DNA of 64,000 nt, taken from the NCBI GenBank assembly GCA_002436065.1, contig DIXP01000084.1, positions 1 through 64,000 on the forward strand, written 5' to 3'. Shown in pieces: positions 15,425 to 24,045 of this stretch. How positions within the stretch are numbered: the stretch's first letter is position 1; every line of letters begins with the position of its first letter. Below the pieces are notes generated by a model. It saw only the letters and a program-made list of their open reading frames with translations, had not been told where the DNA came from and ran no database searches. A program made the position numbers and the translations under genes. Origin of the DNA: Chloroflexi bacterium UBA6077. Lineage in GTDB: Bacteria > Chloroflexota > UBA6077.

Positions 15425-16114
15425 CTACCACCGCTTTAGCTCGCCCTGGTTCGCCTTCCAGCGCTCCTCAAGCTCTTCCTTGCTCAGCGTCTTGAGGTTG
15501 GCGAGCTCGGCACCATAGAAGCCATTGTTGATCTCCTCCACCCGCTTATCCATCATGGGGGCCGGAGGCATCAGGTAGCGGCCCTCCAGACGACGGGCCG
15601 CCATGGCAATCTGGTACTGAGGGATCTCCTGCGGGCAGTGCGTCGCACAGGTGCCGCACAGAATACACTCGAAGGAGAGGCGACGAACCTCCTTCAGGTC
15701 GCCCCGGAGCGCCGCGGCTATGTAGCCCATGACATCCAACTCCTGAGGGCACACCTTGGTGCATGTGTTGCAGCCCAGGCACTTCGCCAGCTCGGGGTAG
15801 AGATCCACCAGCCCTTCGGCCGTCGGCTCCGTCTTCTCCAGGTCGAAGACAGCTCGCCTCGCCGGGTAGTAGGGTATCTGCACCAACTGCATGCCGGGCT
15901 CGACCATCGTCTGGCAGGCCAGGCCTCGCTTGATCAAGGGGTCGCCCGGAAGGCGGTACTCGGTGGCGCAGGCACCACACACACCCCCACGACAGCCGCA
16001 GTTGTGTATCAGGACGTATCCAGCGTATTCCATCGCCCTCTGGATGGTGAAGAGGGGAGGCACCATCTGCCTCACACCCGCCACATAGATCGGTATCAAC
16101 TCCTGCTCGCTCAT
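15425..16114 (-). CDS. Fumarate reductase/succinate dehydrogenase-type Fe-S subunit
   Basis: A 229-residue electron-transfer subunit. The N-terminal plant-type [2Fe-2S] domain has Cys41, 46, 49 and 67. The C-terminal ferredoxin domain has two full [4Fe-4S] motifs, Cys112/115/118/122 and Cys150/153/156/160, unlike classical SdhB, which has one [4Fe-4S] and one [3Fe-4S]. It resembles fumarate-reductase-like proteins combined with HdrC-type ferredoxin domains. Its ATG overlaps the stop of the flavoprotein gene (ATGA), so the two form a complex. No adjacent membrane anchor is encoded on this strand; the Fe-S/cytochrome b fusion at 19884 is a candidate partner. Confidence 0.88.
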   Translation of the reverse strand: MSEQELIPIYVAGVRQMVPPLFTIQRAMEYAGYVLIHNCGCRGGVCGACATEYRLPGDPLIKRGLACQTMVEPGMQLVQIPYYPARRAVFDLEKTEPTAEGLVDLYPELAKCLGCNTCTKVCPQELDVMGYIAAALRGDLKEVRRLSFECILCGTCATHCPQEIPQYQIAMAARRLEGRYLMPPAPMMDKRVEEINNGFYGAELANLKTLSKEELEERWKANQGELKRW

Positions 16115-17745
16115 TCCTCCACCCCCACAGCCACGGGCTTCTGCTTCTGCATCTGTCCTACGTAGTCCGGAAGCAGTGCCGGAGAGGGCACGCCTCGATC
16201 GATCCCAGCCTCCTCCAACTCCTTGTGGTATCGCCTCAGGTGCTCCAGCGTCAACCGGCCGGACTGTGTCTCCTTGGCAGCGACCGCGGCATTCATGCCC
16301 GCTCGCCGGCCGAAGACAAAGATGTCCGTGAGGGAGTTCGAGCCGAGGCGGTTCCTGCCGTGGACACCTCCGGAGTTCTCACCTGCCATGTACAGCCCCG
16401 CCACATCGCACTCGGCCTTGGCATTGATCAAGATGCCACCATTCTGGTAGTGCTGTGTCGGGTAGATCAGGATCGGCACCTTTCGGGTGTCGATGCCGAA
16501 TCGGTAGAAGCGATGGAAGATGTGCGGGAAGCGCTTCTCGTACCAGCCCTCATTGTGGAGCATGTCGAGGACCGGAGTGTCCAGCCACACTCCTACGGTG
16601 CCGGCAGGAGTCTGCACTCCACGACCCTCCTGGCACTCCCTGATGTTGCCAGAAGCCACGTAATCCCGGGTCTCCAACTCATTGATGTACCGGTCGCCGT
16701 TCACGTTCACCAACTGGTTGCCGCTGGCCCTTGTGGACTCGCTGACCAGCAGGCCAAAGAGCTGATCCGGCCAGACCGTCCCCGTGGGGTGGTACTGGAT
16801 GGCATCCATGAACACCAGCTTTGCCCCCGCTCGGCAGGCCATCACCAGGCCATCGGCGGTGGCGCCGTAGTGGTTGCTGGTGGCGAAGCCCTGGATGTGC
16901 AGCCGACCTATGCCGCCCGTGGCCAGGATAACCGCCTTGGCTCGCACGACTATGTACCTGCCGGTATCCAGGCTGTACAGCAGCGCGCCGGTGCAGCGAC
17001 CCTCCCCGTCGGTCAATATCTCGACGGCGGGGCAGAACTCCAGCACCTCGATGTCGCGATTTCGGATCTCATCCCTGAGGACCCGAATCACCTCCATGCC
17101 GGTCATGTCCGACCAGGCGTGGTTGCGAAGCCGCGATTGTCCGGCGGAGGCGTGGCAGACGAAGTGGCCCTCGGCCGTGCGGCCGAACCCAACGCCCTGC
17201 TTGAACAGCCAGTCAATAATCAGCGGCGCGTCGTTCGCCAGCGCCTCAACTAGCTCCGGGACGTTGGAGTAGCGTCCCCCACGCAGGGTGTCCACGAAGT
17301 GGACAAGGGGGGAGTCGTTCGCGTGAGTAGCCGCGGCGATGCCGCCCTCGGCCATGATCGTGTTGGAGTCGCCTGAGCGCAGTTTGGTGGCGAGAAGCAC
17401 CTTGGCGCCGCCATCATGCGCAAAGATGGCCGCTGTGTCTCCGGCGCCTCCGGCCCCGACCACCAGCACGTCCACGTCGTAGTCGATCTGACTCAGATCG
17501 ACCTTGGCTGGATCGACGCGGCTGCGGCTCTCCAACAGGTCCACCAACTCATGGGGGGCTCTGGCCCCCTTGCTGGACCCTACCTTGACCTCCCTCGCCG
17601 CCTGCGGGCGGAAGTCGGGGTGGAAGGTCTCCAGCAGCTTCTTCTTCTGCTCATCGGTCATGAAGGGGATCTTCTGGGTCAGGCGGTAGGCTCTGGTCTC
17701 GGCAACTTTGCGAAGGGAGGGTTCAAAGGAGGCCGGGTACGTCAT
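16111..17745 (-). CDS. Fumarate reductase/succinate dehydrogenase-type flavoprotein
   Basis: A 544-residue FAD-dependent oxidoreductase that would interconvert an enoate and its saturated dicarboxylate. The dinucleotide-binding motif is VVGAGGAGDTAAIFA and the substrate region is QYHPTG, then ESTRASG (His/Arg). The C-terminal FAD segment includes GLYMAGENSGGVHGRNRLG. An extra 80-residue N-terminal segment precedes the FAD fold. The first frame codon is GTG at 17748, but AAGGAGAGG favours the adjacent ATG at 17745. Neighbouring aconitase-like enzymes suggest mesaconate, fumarate or a methylated analogue as substrate; this is inference. Confidence 0.88.
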   Translation of the reverse strand: MTYPASFEPSLRKVAETRAYRLTQKIPFMTDEQKKKLLETFHPDFRPQAAREVKVGSSKGARAPHELVDLLESRSRVDPAKVDLSQIDYDVDVLVVGAGGAGDTAAIFAHDGGAKVLLATKLRSGDSNTIMAEGGIAAATHANDSPLVHFVDTLRGGRYSNVPELVEALANDAPLIIDWLFKQGVGFGRTAEGHFVCHASAGQSRLRNHAWSDMTGMEVIRVLRDEIRNRDIEVLEFCPAVEILTDGEGRCTGALLYSLDTGRYIVVRAKAVILATGGIGRLHIQGFATSNHYGATADGLVMACRAGAKLVFMDAIQYHPTGTVWPDQLFGLLVSESTRASGNQLVNVNGDRYINELETRDYVASGNIRECQEGRGVQTPAGTVGVWLDTPVLDMLHNEGWYEKRFPHIFHRFYRFGIDTRKVPILIYPTQHYQNGGILINAKAECDVAGLYMAGENSGGVHGRNRLGSNSLTDIFVFGRRAGMNAAVAAKETQSGRLTLEHLRRYHKELEEAGIDRGVPSPALLPDYVGQMQKQKPVAVGVEE

Positions 17746-17763
17746 CACAACCTCTCCTTAGGT

Positions 17764-17897
17764 GCTATCAGCTTTCAGCCGTCAGCTATCAGCTTCCGAT
17801 TTCCGCCAACGGCCGTTTCTCCGGTGAAGCAGCCCAACCATCGCCACACGAGGCCGAGGGCTGACTGCTGAAAGCTGATTGCTGAAAGCTGACGGCT
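17764..17897. repeat. AGCTGA/TCAGCT simple repeat cluster
   Basis: The divergent intergenic region contains repeated, partly inverted units such as GCTATCAGCTTTCAGCCGTC and GCTGAAAGCTGATTGCTG on both sides of a short spacer. The two halves can pair. It may be a degenerate dispersed repeat; no gene is visible. Confidence 0.5.
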
Positions 17898-17902
17898 CGA
17901 AC

Positions 17903-17936
17903 TGGTATAGACGTCTACTTAGGTTTGTACTATACT
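17903..17936 (+). promoter_or_regulatory. Promoter with overlapping palindromic operator before leuC
   Basis: TATACT at 17931-17936 is a good -10 box; 17 bases upstream TAGACG (17908-17913) is a fair -35. The -35 is embedded in the perfect palindrome TAGACGTCTA (17908-17917), within TGGTATAGACGTCTAC. Such symmetric sites resemble GntR-type operators. A related site lies at 10479-10494. Confidence 0.5.
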
Positions 17937-17994
17937 GCCGATCCAGAAGGCTGTCAACGACTACCCCATCTCCAGATAGAAGGAGCCCAGACAT

Positions 17995-19248
17995 ATGGGG
18001 AAAACGGCTGCGGAAAAGATCCTGAGTGCCCACAGTGGGCGAGATGCCCGGGCAGGCGACATCGTCATAGCGGACGTGGACATGATCATGTACCACGATG
18101 CCAACCGCCCCCTGGTGCCTGATTCCCTGGCGGAGCTGGGGGCATTGGGGCCGGCCCATCCGGAGAAGGTGGCGGTGGTGATCGACCACGCCGCCCCCAG
18201 CCCCACCGAGGCCGTCTCCCAGGTCCACCACAGGCTGCGAAGCTCATCCAAGGAGTTCGGCGTCCGGCTGTTCGATGTGGGGGACGGCATCTGCCACCAA
18301 CTGCTCCCGGAGGAGGGGTTGGTGGGACCTGGCGACCTGGTGGTCGCGACCGACTCGCACACCCCCACCTACGGTGCCCTCAACGTCTTCTCGGCCGGCG
18401 TTGGCACCAGCGACCTGGCAGTCGCAATGGCCTCGGGCAAGCTGTGGTTCCTGGTCCCCGAGACCCTTCGCTTCGTGTCACACGGGCAACTCCCCAGGGG
18501 CACCTCCGCCAAGGACCTGATCCTATTCCTGATCGGACAGGTAGGCGTGGAGGGAGCCAACTACATGGCCGCCGAGTACGTCGGAGAGGCAGTGCAGGCA
18601 CTCACCGTGGACGGGCGGCTATCGATGGCCAACATGGCGGCCGAGATGGGCGCCAAGGCATCCATGATGGATGCCGACGAAAAGACAATGGCCTGGCTGG
18701 GCAAGCGCTCGGACAGGGCCTTCCAGCCTGTGACCTCCGACCCCGACGCCCACTTCGCCGCAGTGAAGGAGTTCGACGTCTCCAACCTCCCGCCCCAAGT
18801 TGCCAAGCCCCACAGTGTGGACAACGTGGTGCCGGTCGATCAGGTGGAGGGGACTCCGATCCGGGTCGCCCTGCTGGGGACCTGCACCAACGGCCGGCTG
18901 GAGGACCTGCATGCGGCCACCTCCATCCTAAAGGGGCAGAAGGTCAAGGCAGGGGTGCAGATGCTGGTGATCCCGGCATCGCGCAGGGTCTACCTGGAGG
19001 CGCTACGCGACGGGACGATGGAGACGCTGGTGTCGTCGGGTGCCACCATCCTCCCTCCAGGCTGCGGGCCCTGCCTCGGGGGCCATCTCGGCATCCCCTC
19101 GGATGGGGAGCAGATCATCTCCACGGCCAACCGCAACTTCAAGGGGCGGATGGGCAACAACAAGGCTTTCATCTACCTGGCCTCGCCGGCCACCGTCGCC
19201 GCCTCCGCCATCGAGGGGGCGATCGCCGACCCGCGTCGCTTCTTGTAA
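17995..19248 (+). CDS. Aconitase-family hydro-lyase, large subunit (LeuC type)
   Basis: A 417-residue large subunit of a two-subunit isopropylmalate/homoaconitate/dimethylmalate-type dehydratase. [4Fe-4S] ligands are visible in LLGTCTNGRL and PPGCGPCLGG, and substrate-binding residues in ATDSHTPTYGALN and FKGRMGN. Its length is that of the archaeal-type/HacA subfamily (about 415-420) rather than the 465-residue enterobacterial LeuC. AAGGAG precedes the ATG. The small subunit follows 11 bases downstream. No other leucine genes are present, and the setting is catabolic, so a role outside leucine synthesis is favoured. Confidence 0.92.
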   Translation: MGKTAAEKILSAHSGRDARAGDIVIADVDMIMYHDANRPLVPDSLAELGALGPAHPEKVAVVIDHAAPSPTEAVSQVHHRLRSSSKEFGVRLFDVGDGICHQLLPEEGLVGPGDLVVATDSHTPTYGALNVFSAGVGTSDLAVAMASGKLWFLVPETLRFVSHGQLPRGTSAKDLILFLIGQVGVEGANYMAAEYVGEAVQALTVDGRLSMANMAAEMGAKASMMDADEKTMAWLGKRSDRAFQPVTSDPDAHFAAVKEFDVSNLPPQVAKPHSVDNVVPVDQVEGTPIRVALLGTCTNGRLEDLHAATSILKGQKVKAGVQMLVIPASRRVYLEALRDGTMETLVSSGATILPPGCGPCLGGHLGIPSDGEQIISTANRNFKGRMGNNKAFIYLASPATVAASAIEGAIADPRRFL

Positions 19249-19259
19249 GGAGGCAACAG

Positions 19260-19760
19260 ATGATCCTAAAGGGTAAGGTCCACAAGTTCGGCAACGACGT
19301 CAACACCGACTACATCATCGCCGGCAAGTACAAGTCCAAGTACGCCACCGTGAAGGAGCAGGCCAGGCACGTCATGGAGGACCTGGACCCGGACTTCTTC
19401 GGGAAGATCGCTCCTGGCGACTTCGTCGTCGCGGGCTCCAACTTTGGGTGCGGCTCATCGCGGGAGACGGCCCCCCTGGTCATACGCTACGCCAACCTGA
19501 GCGCGGTGCTGGCCAAGTCCTTCGCGCGGATCTTTTTTCGCAACGCCATCAACACCGGCCTGCCGGTCCTGCGCTGCGACACCGACCTGATCGATCCAGG
19601 GGATACTCTGGAGGTGGACGTGAAGGCGGGTCTGGTGAAGAACATCACGAAGGGTATAGAGATCCAGGCAAGCCCCATCCCAGACGTGATGATCACAATC
19701 CTGAACGATGGCGGGCTGATAGAGCACTACAAGAAGCACCAGGGCTTCGCCCTGGGCTAG
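19260..19760 (+). CDS. Aconitase-family hydro-lyase, small subunit (LeuD type)
   Basis: A 166-residue swivel-domain subunit that completes the active site of the preceding LeuC-type protein. VHKFGNDVNTDYIIAGKY, VAGSNFGCGSSRE and LAKSFARIFFRNAINTGLP are diagnostic. The start is the ATG at 19260, 11 bases after the large-subunit stop with AAGGAGG in between; a much longer open frame upstream is only an overlap with leuC. The short form matches the DmdB/HacB/LeuD2 subfamily. Confidence 0.92.
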   Translation: MILKGKVHKFGNDVNTDYIIAGKYKSKYATVKEQARHVMEDLDPDFFGKIAPGDFVVAGSNFGCGSSRETAPLVIRYANLSAVLAKSFARIFFRNAINTGLPVLRCDTDLIDPGDTLEVDVKAGLVKNITKGIEIQASPIPDVMITILNDGGLIEHYKKHQGFALG

Positions 19761-19774
19761 AGGCAAACGAGTCC

Positions 19775-19867
19775 CCTCTCCACGAGGGAGATGGTTAGGG
19801 CGAGGGCCCACTGGGAGGAAAGCGGTACGGCCCCTCACCCCGACCCTCTCCCATAAGGAGAGGGAGA
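19775..19867. repeat. GGGAGAGGG-type dispersed repeat, copy 1
   Basis: A noncoding spacer with CCCTCTCC and GGAGAGGG blocks in inverted arrangement, including CCCCTCACCCCGACCCTCTC. Related blocks occur at 54285-54380, 59067-59099 and 61900-61990. They form hairpins and look like a REP/MITE-like family. Lying inside an operon, this copy may modulate read-through into the next gene. Confidence 0.6.
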
Positions 19868-19883
19868 AAGCCTGGAGTAGCAT

Positions 19884-20819
19884 ATGAACGACATCCTACC
19901 CACTCAGACCAAGGTATTGGGTCGGATCCTGGACCAGGCCAATCCGCCGGTGGCCAGGTTTCGAGTGATCTCCGGCGGTCTCGCCCAGAACCACACACTG
20001 AAGACCGACGAGGATCTCAGCGGCACTCAGGCATGCCTCGCCTGCGGCAACTGCGTCGATGCCTGCCCGGTCGTCGCCAGCAAGCCGGAGGGCACCATGT
20101 TCGTGCGCACCTCCATGCTGCTGGAGAACAGGGTCGCCGACGAGTGCAGACGCTGCTACAGGTGCGTGGACGCCTGCCCTCAGGTCAGCAAGCCGGTCAA
20201 GGAGTATGTCCGCAACCACCGCCGCATCGAGCGGGTCTCCCACTGGGACCTCTTGGCCGCCTACCTGGTGCTGATGTCCACCGGCATCCTGATCAACCAC
20301 TGGGGTAGCCACCTGCCGGAGGACCTGCGCTTCATCGCCGGCACGGTCCACCGGATCGCCACCATCGCGCTGGTAGCGGCGCCCCTGCTGTTCTTCCTGT
20401 TCGACCGGCACCACTTCCTGATGGCCGCCCGTAAGGCCCTTACCTGGGCAGGTGAGGACGCAGCCTGGATCGGCAACAGTTGGCGCTGGATCACCAGCCT
20501 CGGCAAGTCAGGCAGCCTGAAGCGAGGAGCCTTCAACCCTGGACAGCGCTTCTGGTACATGTACGTCCCAACCGCCATCGTCGTCTTCGCTATCACTGGC
20601 TCGCTCAAGTGGCTGGGTCCGCAGGTCGTCGGGCAATCGACCTACGATGCGGCCACCACCATCCATGTGCTGGCCGCCTGGACAACCGACATCCTGATGG
20701 TACTCCACATCTGGCTGAAGATAGGCTGGCCAATCCTCCGCGACACCCTGCGCGCCGCTCGCCAGTTCTTCGACCTCCAGACGCGCCAGAAGAAATCGGT
20801 GGCCGCGCGGGTGCGGTAG
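19884..20819 (+). CDS. Fe-S/cytochrome b membrane fusion protein
   Basis: A 311-residue fusion. Residues about 48-100 are an HdrC-like ferredoxin domain with Cys51/54/57/61 and Cys88/91/94/98, each ending in CP. Residues 120-285 form four membrane helices (about 122-138, 155-173, 226-242, 262-281) resembling the formate dehydrogenase gamma/cytochrome b561 fold, with candidate heme histidines His120, 139, 156, 261 and 275. It would move electrons between a soluble partner and quinone at the membrane. GGAGTAG precedes the ATG. It follows leuC/leuD and may anchor the divergently encoded fumarate-reductase-like pair, which lacks a membrane subunit. Confidence 0.82.
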   Translation: MNDILPTQTKVLGRILDQANPPVARFRVISGGLAQNHTLKTDEDLSGTQACLACGNCVDACPVVASKPEGTMFVRTSMLLENRVADECRRCYRCVDACPQVSKPVKEYVRNHRRIERVSHWDLLAAYLVLMSTGILINHWGSHLPEDLRFIAGTVHRIATIALVAAPLLFFLFDRHHFLMAARKALTWAGEDAAWIGNSWRWITSLGKSGSLKRGAFNPGQRFWYMYVPTAIVVFAITGSLKWLGPQVVGQSTYDAATTIHVLAAWTTDILMVLHIWLKIGWPILRDTLRAARQFFDLQTRQKKSVAARVR

Positions 20820-21003
20820 CCTCCGAATTCAGGAGATGCCACGACAAAGAGTGGGGCCGGTGAGGATGCCGGCCCCACCTCGGCGTCTTCAAGACGTTGA
20901 CGTCGGCCTCCCTCCCCTTGATAATTGGCCTTCACGGCCTAATGCGGAGTCCTTCCGCTGGCTGTCAAGCAAGCAACCCCGATCCTACCCATTGGAGGAC
21001 CTC

Positions 21004-21840
21004 ATGACCGACGGAGATTCCAGCCACAACCCCGACAACACGCGGGAGTTCCGGCTCTACCGCATGACCTGGCCCGAAGTGGAGCAGGCGCTGCCAATGG
21101 CAGCCGCGACCCTGATCCCCGTGGGCTCGATGGAGCAGCATGGCCACCACATGCCACTGGACAACGACACCTTCACCAGCCTGGCCTGCTGCGAACGGGT
21201 GGCAGCGGAGGCCCAACGACGCGGGAAGCTGGCATTGGTGACGCAGCCCATCAACTACGGCGTCTCCTGGTACCACATGGACTTCCCCGGCACGATACAC
21301 CTGGACGTTCGCACCTTCATCGACGTGGTGATGCAGCTCTGCGGCTGCCTTATGAAGCACGGCTTCCGCAACTTGATCCTGTTCAACAGCCATGGAGGGA
21401 ACACCGACGCCCTCAACGTAGCCATCAACCAGCTGTATGAGCACCGCAAGGAGCGGGTGTACGTGGCTCGCTGGTCTGAGCTAGCCCCTGAGGCGGTCGC
21501 CACGGTGGGCGGGCCCAGGATTCACTCCGACGCGGCCGAGACCAGTCTGGCGTTGGCGCTGGGCCAGCGGGTGGAGATGGACCGCGCTCGCCGCGACGCC
21601 TTCTCCCGCCGTGAGACCGTGGCCGCCCTCGAGCAGCCTACGTCATCTTATGTCAAGTATGACGCGGCCCATAAGGGGCCGGGTATCGGCCTCCCCATGG
21701 ACTACATCCGGGACATCTCCAAGACAGGAGTGGTCGGGGATCCCACCGGCGCCAACTTGGCGCTCGGAGAGCAGATCATCTCGGCGGTGGTGGACCGGCT
21801 GGCGGCTGCCATAGTCGAACTCGATTCCTCTGGAAGGTAA
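21004..21840 (+). CDS. Creatininase-family amidohydrolase
   Basis: A 278-residue member of the creatininase/MftE fold, binuclear metal enzymes that hydrolyse cyclic amides or cleave small peptides. Metal-binding segments are PVGSMEQHGHHMPLDND (Glu44, His46, Asp55) and FNSHGGN, with HSDAAETS downstream. The start is fixed by TTGGAGG before ATG 21004; the frame extends 168 bases upstream without family similarity. It ends the plus-strand catabolic series. The substrate is unknown; a lactam or amide intermediate is possible. Confidence 0.85.
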   Translation: MTDGDSSHNPDNTREFRLYRMTWPEVEQALPMAAATLIPVGSMEQHGHHMPLDNDTFTSLACCERVAAEAQRRGKLALVTQPINYGVSWYHMDFPGTIHLDVRTFIDVVMQLCGCLMKHGFRNLILFNSHGGNTDALNVAINQLYEHRKERVYVARWSELAPEAVATVGGPRIHSDAAETSLALALGQRVEMDRARRDAFSRRETVAALEQPTSSYVKYDAAHKGPGIGLPMDYIRDISKTGVVGDPTGANLALGEQIISAVVDRLAAAIVELDSSGR

Positions 21841-21867
21841 TGATCGCAGCTTCGCCCCAGCCCAAGC

Positions 21868-21900
21868 CACTGCGCATCACCGTCTCGGTGATGCGCAGTG
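21868..21900. terminator. Strong hairpin between convergent genes
   Basis: Perfect 15-base arms (21868-21882 and 21886-21900) around a 3-base loop, 28 bases after the creatininase-like stop and 70 bases beyond the AlkA stop on the other strand. Probably a shared terminator. Confidence 0.7.
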
Positions 21901-21970
21901 GCAGCCAACAATCGCTCCTCGCCACAAGGATACAGAGGGAAGTAAAGGGGCTCGTCCGATCGGCCACAAG

Positions 21971-22885
21971 TTAAGGAGTGTTTCGGCACTCTCCCAGCAA
22001 CCCCTTTGAGAGCCCGTGGAGCAACAACTGCTGCGCCACTCCAGCCGAGGCTCCCCAGTGGACCGTGGCCCCGTGCACCTCGGCCTCAGGAGGAAGGGAT
22101 TTGCCAAGGTAGGCGAGACCCACCGCCTTGCGCACCCCCAAGTCGCCGGCCACCACCCTGGGACGCCCCAGGGTGCGAGCGAGGATCCACTCCGCCGTCC
22201 ACAACCCTATCCCGCGGAGGGACGTCAGGCGGGCAACCACCTCGTCGTCGGATAGGGAGGCCAAGCCGACAAGGTTGAGCCGCCCGCCGGCTATCGCCTC
22301 CGCGACGCCTACGATGTACTCAGCCTTACGCGTCGTGAACTGGAGATCCCTGATCTCCGACACGCTGGCCGACGCCAGCCTTTCGGCCCGAAGGCTGTAC
22401 ACATCCTCCCCCTCCACCTCGTGCCTCTCACCGAAGCGCTCGGCCAACCTCCGTCGCGTGGTGGCGGCCCAGGTTAGGTTCACCTGCTGAGCGCTGATGG
22501 AGCGCACGAGGGCGCCCAGCAGATCGAACTGTCGCACGGGCCTCAGGCCCGGGTAGAGTGCGTCCAAGCGGGCAACCACTGGATCGACCCGAAGCAGCTC
22601 TGTGAACTGGGGCGGAGGCACGAGGAAGGTGGACAGGATGGCCTCGCGAACGGCGTCCACCCAGTCAGGGTTCTCCACCGTAACCCGCACGGACGGCTGG
22701 TCGATCGTCCCGGTCAAGACGCACTGGTAGGCCACGTATTGCCCACCGACAGGCAGAGTCCGCAGGGAGCGCACCCCATCCCATCGGTCCATCAGGTCAT
22801 CTCCCCAACGCCCAAAGGGCTCCAGGGATCCGGGCACATCGACGGGACCGGGCAACCCCATCTCGAAAGCATCCGTGACCGTCAT
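21971..22885 (-). CDS. alkA: DNA-3-methyladenine glycosylase II (AlkA-like)
   Basis: A 304-residue base-excision-repair glycosylase of the HhH-GPD superfamily. The helix-hairpin-helix LTSLRGIGLWTAEWIL and the following GDLGVRKAVG, containing the catalytic aspartate, are clear. The N-terminal part is the AlkA_N-type beta domain. It removes alkylated purines such as 3-methyladenine. Its ATG overlaps the M20 peptidase stop (ATGA), so it is translated from the end of the trp-strand series; read-through from trpA is possible but not shown. Confidence 0.88.
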   Translation of the reverse strand: MTVTDAFEMGLPGPVDVPGSLEPFGRWGDDLMDRWDGVRSLRTLPVGGQYVAYQCVLTGTIDQPSVRVTVENPDWVDAVREAILSTFLVPPPQFTELLRVDPVVARLDALYPGLRPVRQFDLLGALVRSISAQQVNLTWAATTRRRLAERFGERHEVEGEDVYSLRAERLASASVSEIRDLQFTTRKAEYIVGVAEAIAGGRLNLVGLASLSDDEVVARLTSLRGIGLWTAEWILARTLGRPRVVAGDLGVRKAVGLAYLGKSLPPEAEVHGATVHWGASAGVAQQLLLHGLSKGLLGECRNTP

Positions 22886-24045
22886 CCGATCTGCGCTATC
22901 GTCTCCGGCCAGGAGGCCAGGATGAGAGCTGTCACCTTGACCCGCTCGACCAGGGTAGCCACCTCGATGAACTCCCGGTCGCTGTGCGCCTCACTACCCT
23001 GGGGGCCCATCCCATCTACGGTAGGAGTGTGCTGAGCGGTGAGATTCCCGTCAGAGCCTCCGCCGGTGGCGATGCCCTTCAACTCCAGCTTCAGGCCCCG
23101 ACCGATCTCCTGCACCTTCTCGAAGAGCCGACGCGCCTGGGGAGTCTGCTCCATGGGGCCGCGGCCCAGCCTGCCGGTGATCGTAGTGGTGGTATCGGGC
23201 AGGGCACACGATCCAGCGATCTCCTGGAAGCTGGCTTCCAGCCTCTGGGCCTCAGCGAGGGTCCTCACCCGCACATCGATGTCTCCGGAGGCCTCAGCCG
23301 CCACCACGTTGGAGCGATCGCCCCCTCGGATCACGCCCACATTGACGGTGGTCCCCCTGGAGAAGTCGTTCAGGGCGTGGAGGGCGATGATCTTGTGGGC
23401 CAACTCCAGGACGGCGCTCCTTCCCTGTTCGGGTTGGACACCGGCGTGGGCAGCTCGCCCCTTGACCTCCACCCGATACCTTCCCACCCCCTTGCGGGCA
23501 ATTACGTACTCGCCACCGGGCCTGGCCGGCTCGAAGACGCAGGCTGTCTGGGCCTTCCGGGCCTCGGCCTCGATCAACTCCCGAGACGAGGGCGACCCCA
23601 CCTCCTCATCGGTATTGAAGATGACCGTCATGCCCACCTGCTCGTAGGAAGGGTGACCGGTGGCCTTGAGCGCATCCAGGGCGAAGATCAGGGTGGCGAC
23701 ACCCCCCTTCATGTCCAGCACCCCTGGCCCGTAGGCCCTGCCGCCGTCGATCCTGAAGGGCCGGACGGCCGCGGTGCCCGAGGAGAAGACGGTGTCTATG
23801 TGGCCGACGAAAAGGATGCTCCTCGATCCCGAACCGGCTTTCCGGCCGATCACGTGGTCACCGTACTGAGTCTGTCGAGCCCGCTCCACCGCGAAGCCCA
23901 ATGTTTCGAGCCGCTCGGCCAGGAAACTGCCCAACCGGTCTATCCCGGCCTTGTCCAGGGTACCGGAATCCATGTTGACGATCTGCTCCAGGAAGGCGAG
24001 CATCTCCTGCTCTCTCCCGTCGATGTAGGCCAGTAGTCCTCTCAT
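22882..24045 (-). CDS. M20-family metallopeptidase (carboxypeptidase G2-like)
   Basis: A 387-residue zinc exopeptidase or deacylase. The H-x-D motif in VGHIDTVF, GVLDMKGG, and the catalytic Glu pair in NTDEEVGSPSS are intact, and a dimerisation-domain region follows (KGRAAHAGVQPEQGRSA). This pattern matches glutamate carboxypeptidase/ArgE-like M20A enzymes. The ATG at 24045 has AGGAGG right before it; an upstream TTG in frame is part of that ribosome site. There is no signal peptide, so it acts in the cytoplasm on an unknown N-acyl amino acid or peptide. Confidence 0.87.
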   Translation of the reverse strand: MRGLLAYIDGREQEMLAFLEQIVNMDSGTLDKAGIDRLGSFLAERLETLGFAVERARQTQYGDHVIGRKAGSGSRSILFVGHIDTVFSSGTAAVRPFRIDGGRAYGPGVLDMKGGVATLIFALDALKATGHPSYEQVGMTVIFNTDEEVGSPSSRELIEAEARKAQTACVFEPARPGGEYVIARKGVGRYRVEVKGRAAHAGVQPEQGRSAVLELAHKIIALHALNDFSRGTTVNVGVIRGGDRSNVVAAEASGDIDVRVRTLAEAQRLEASFQEIAGSCALPDTTTTITGRLGRGPMEQTPQARRLFEKVQEIGRGLKLELKGIATGGGSDGNLTAQHTPTVDGMGPQGSEAHSDREFIEVATLVERVKVTALILASWPETIAQIG

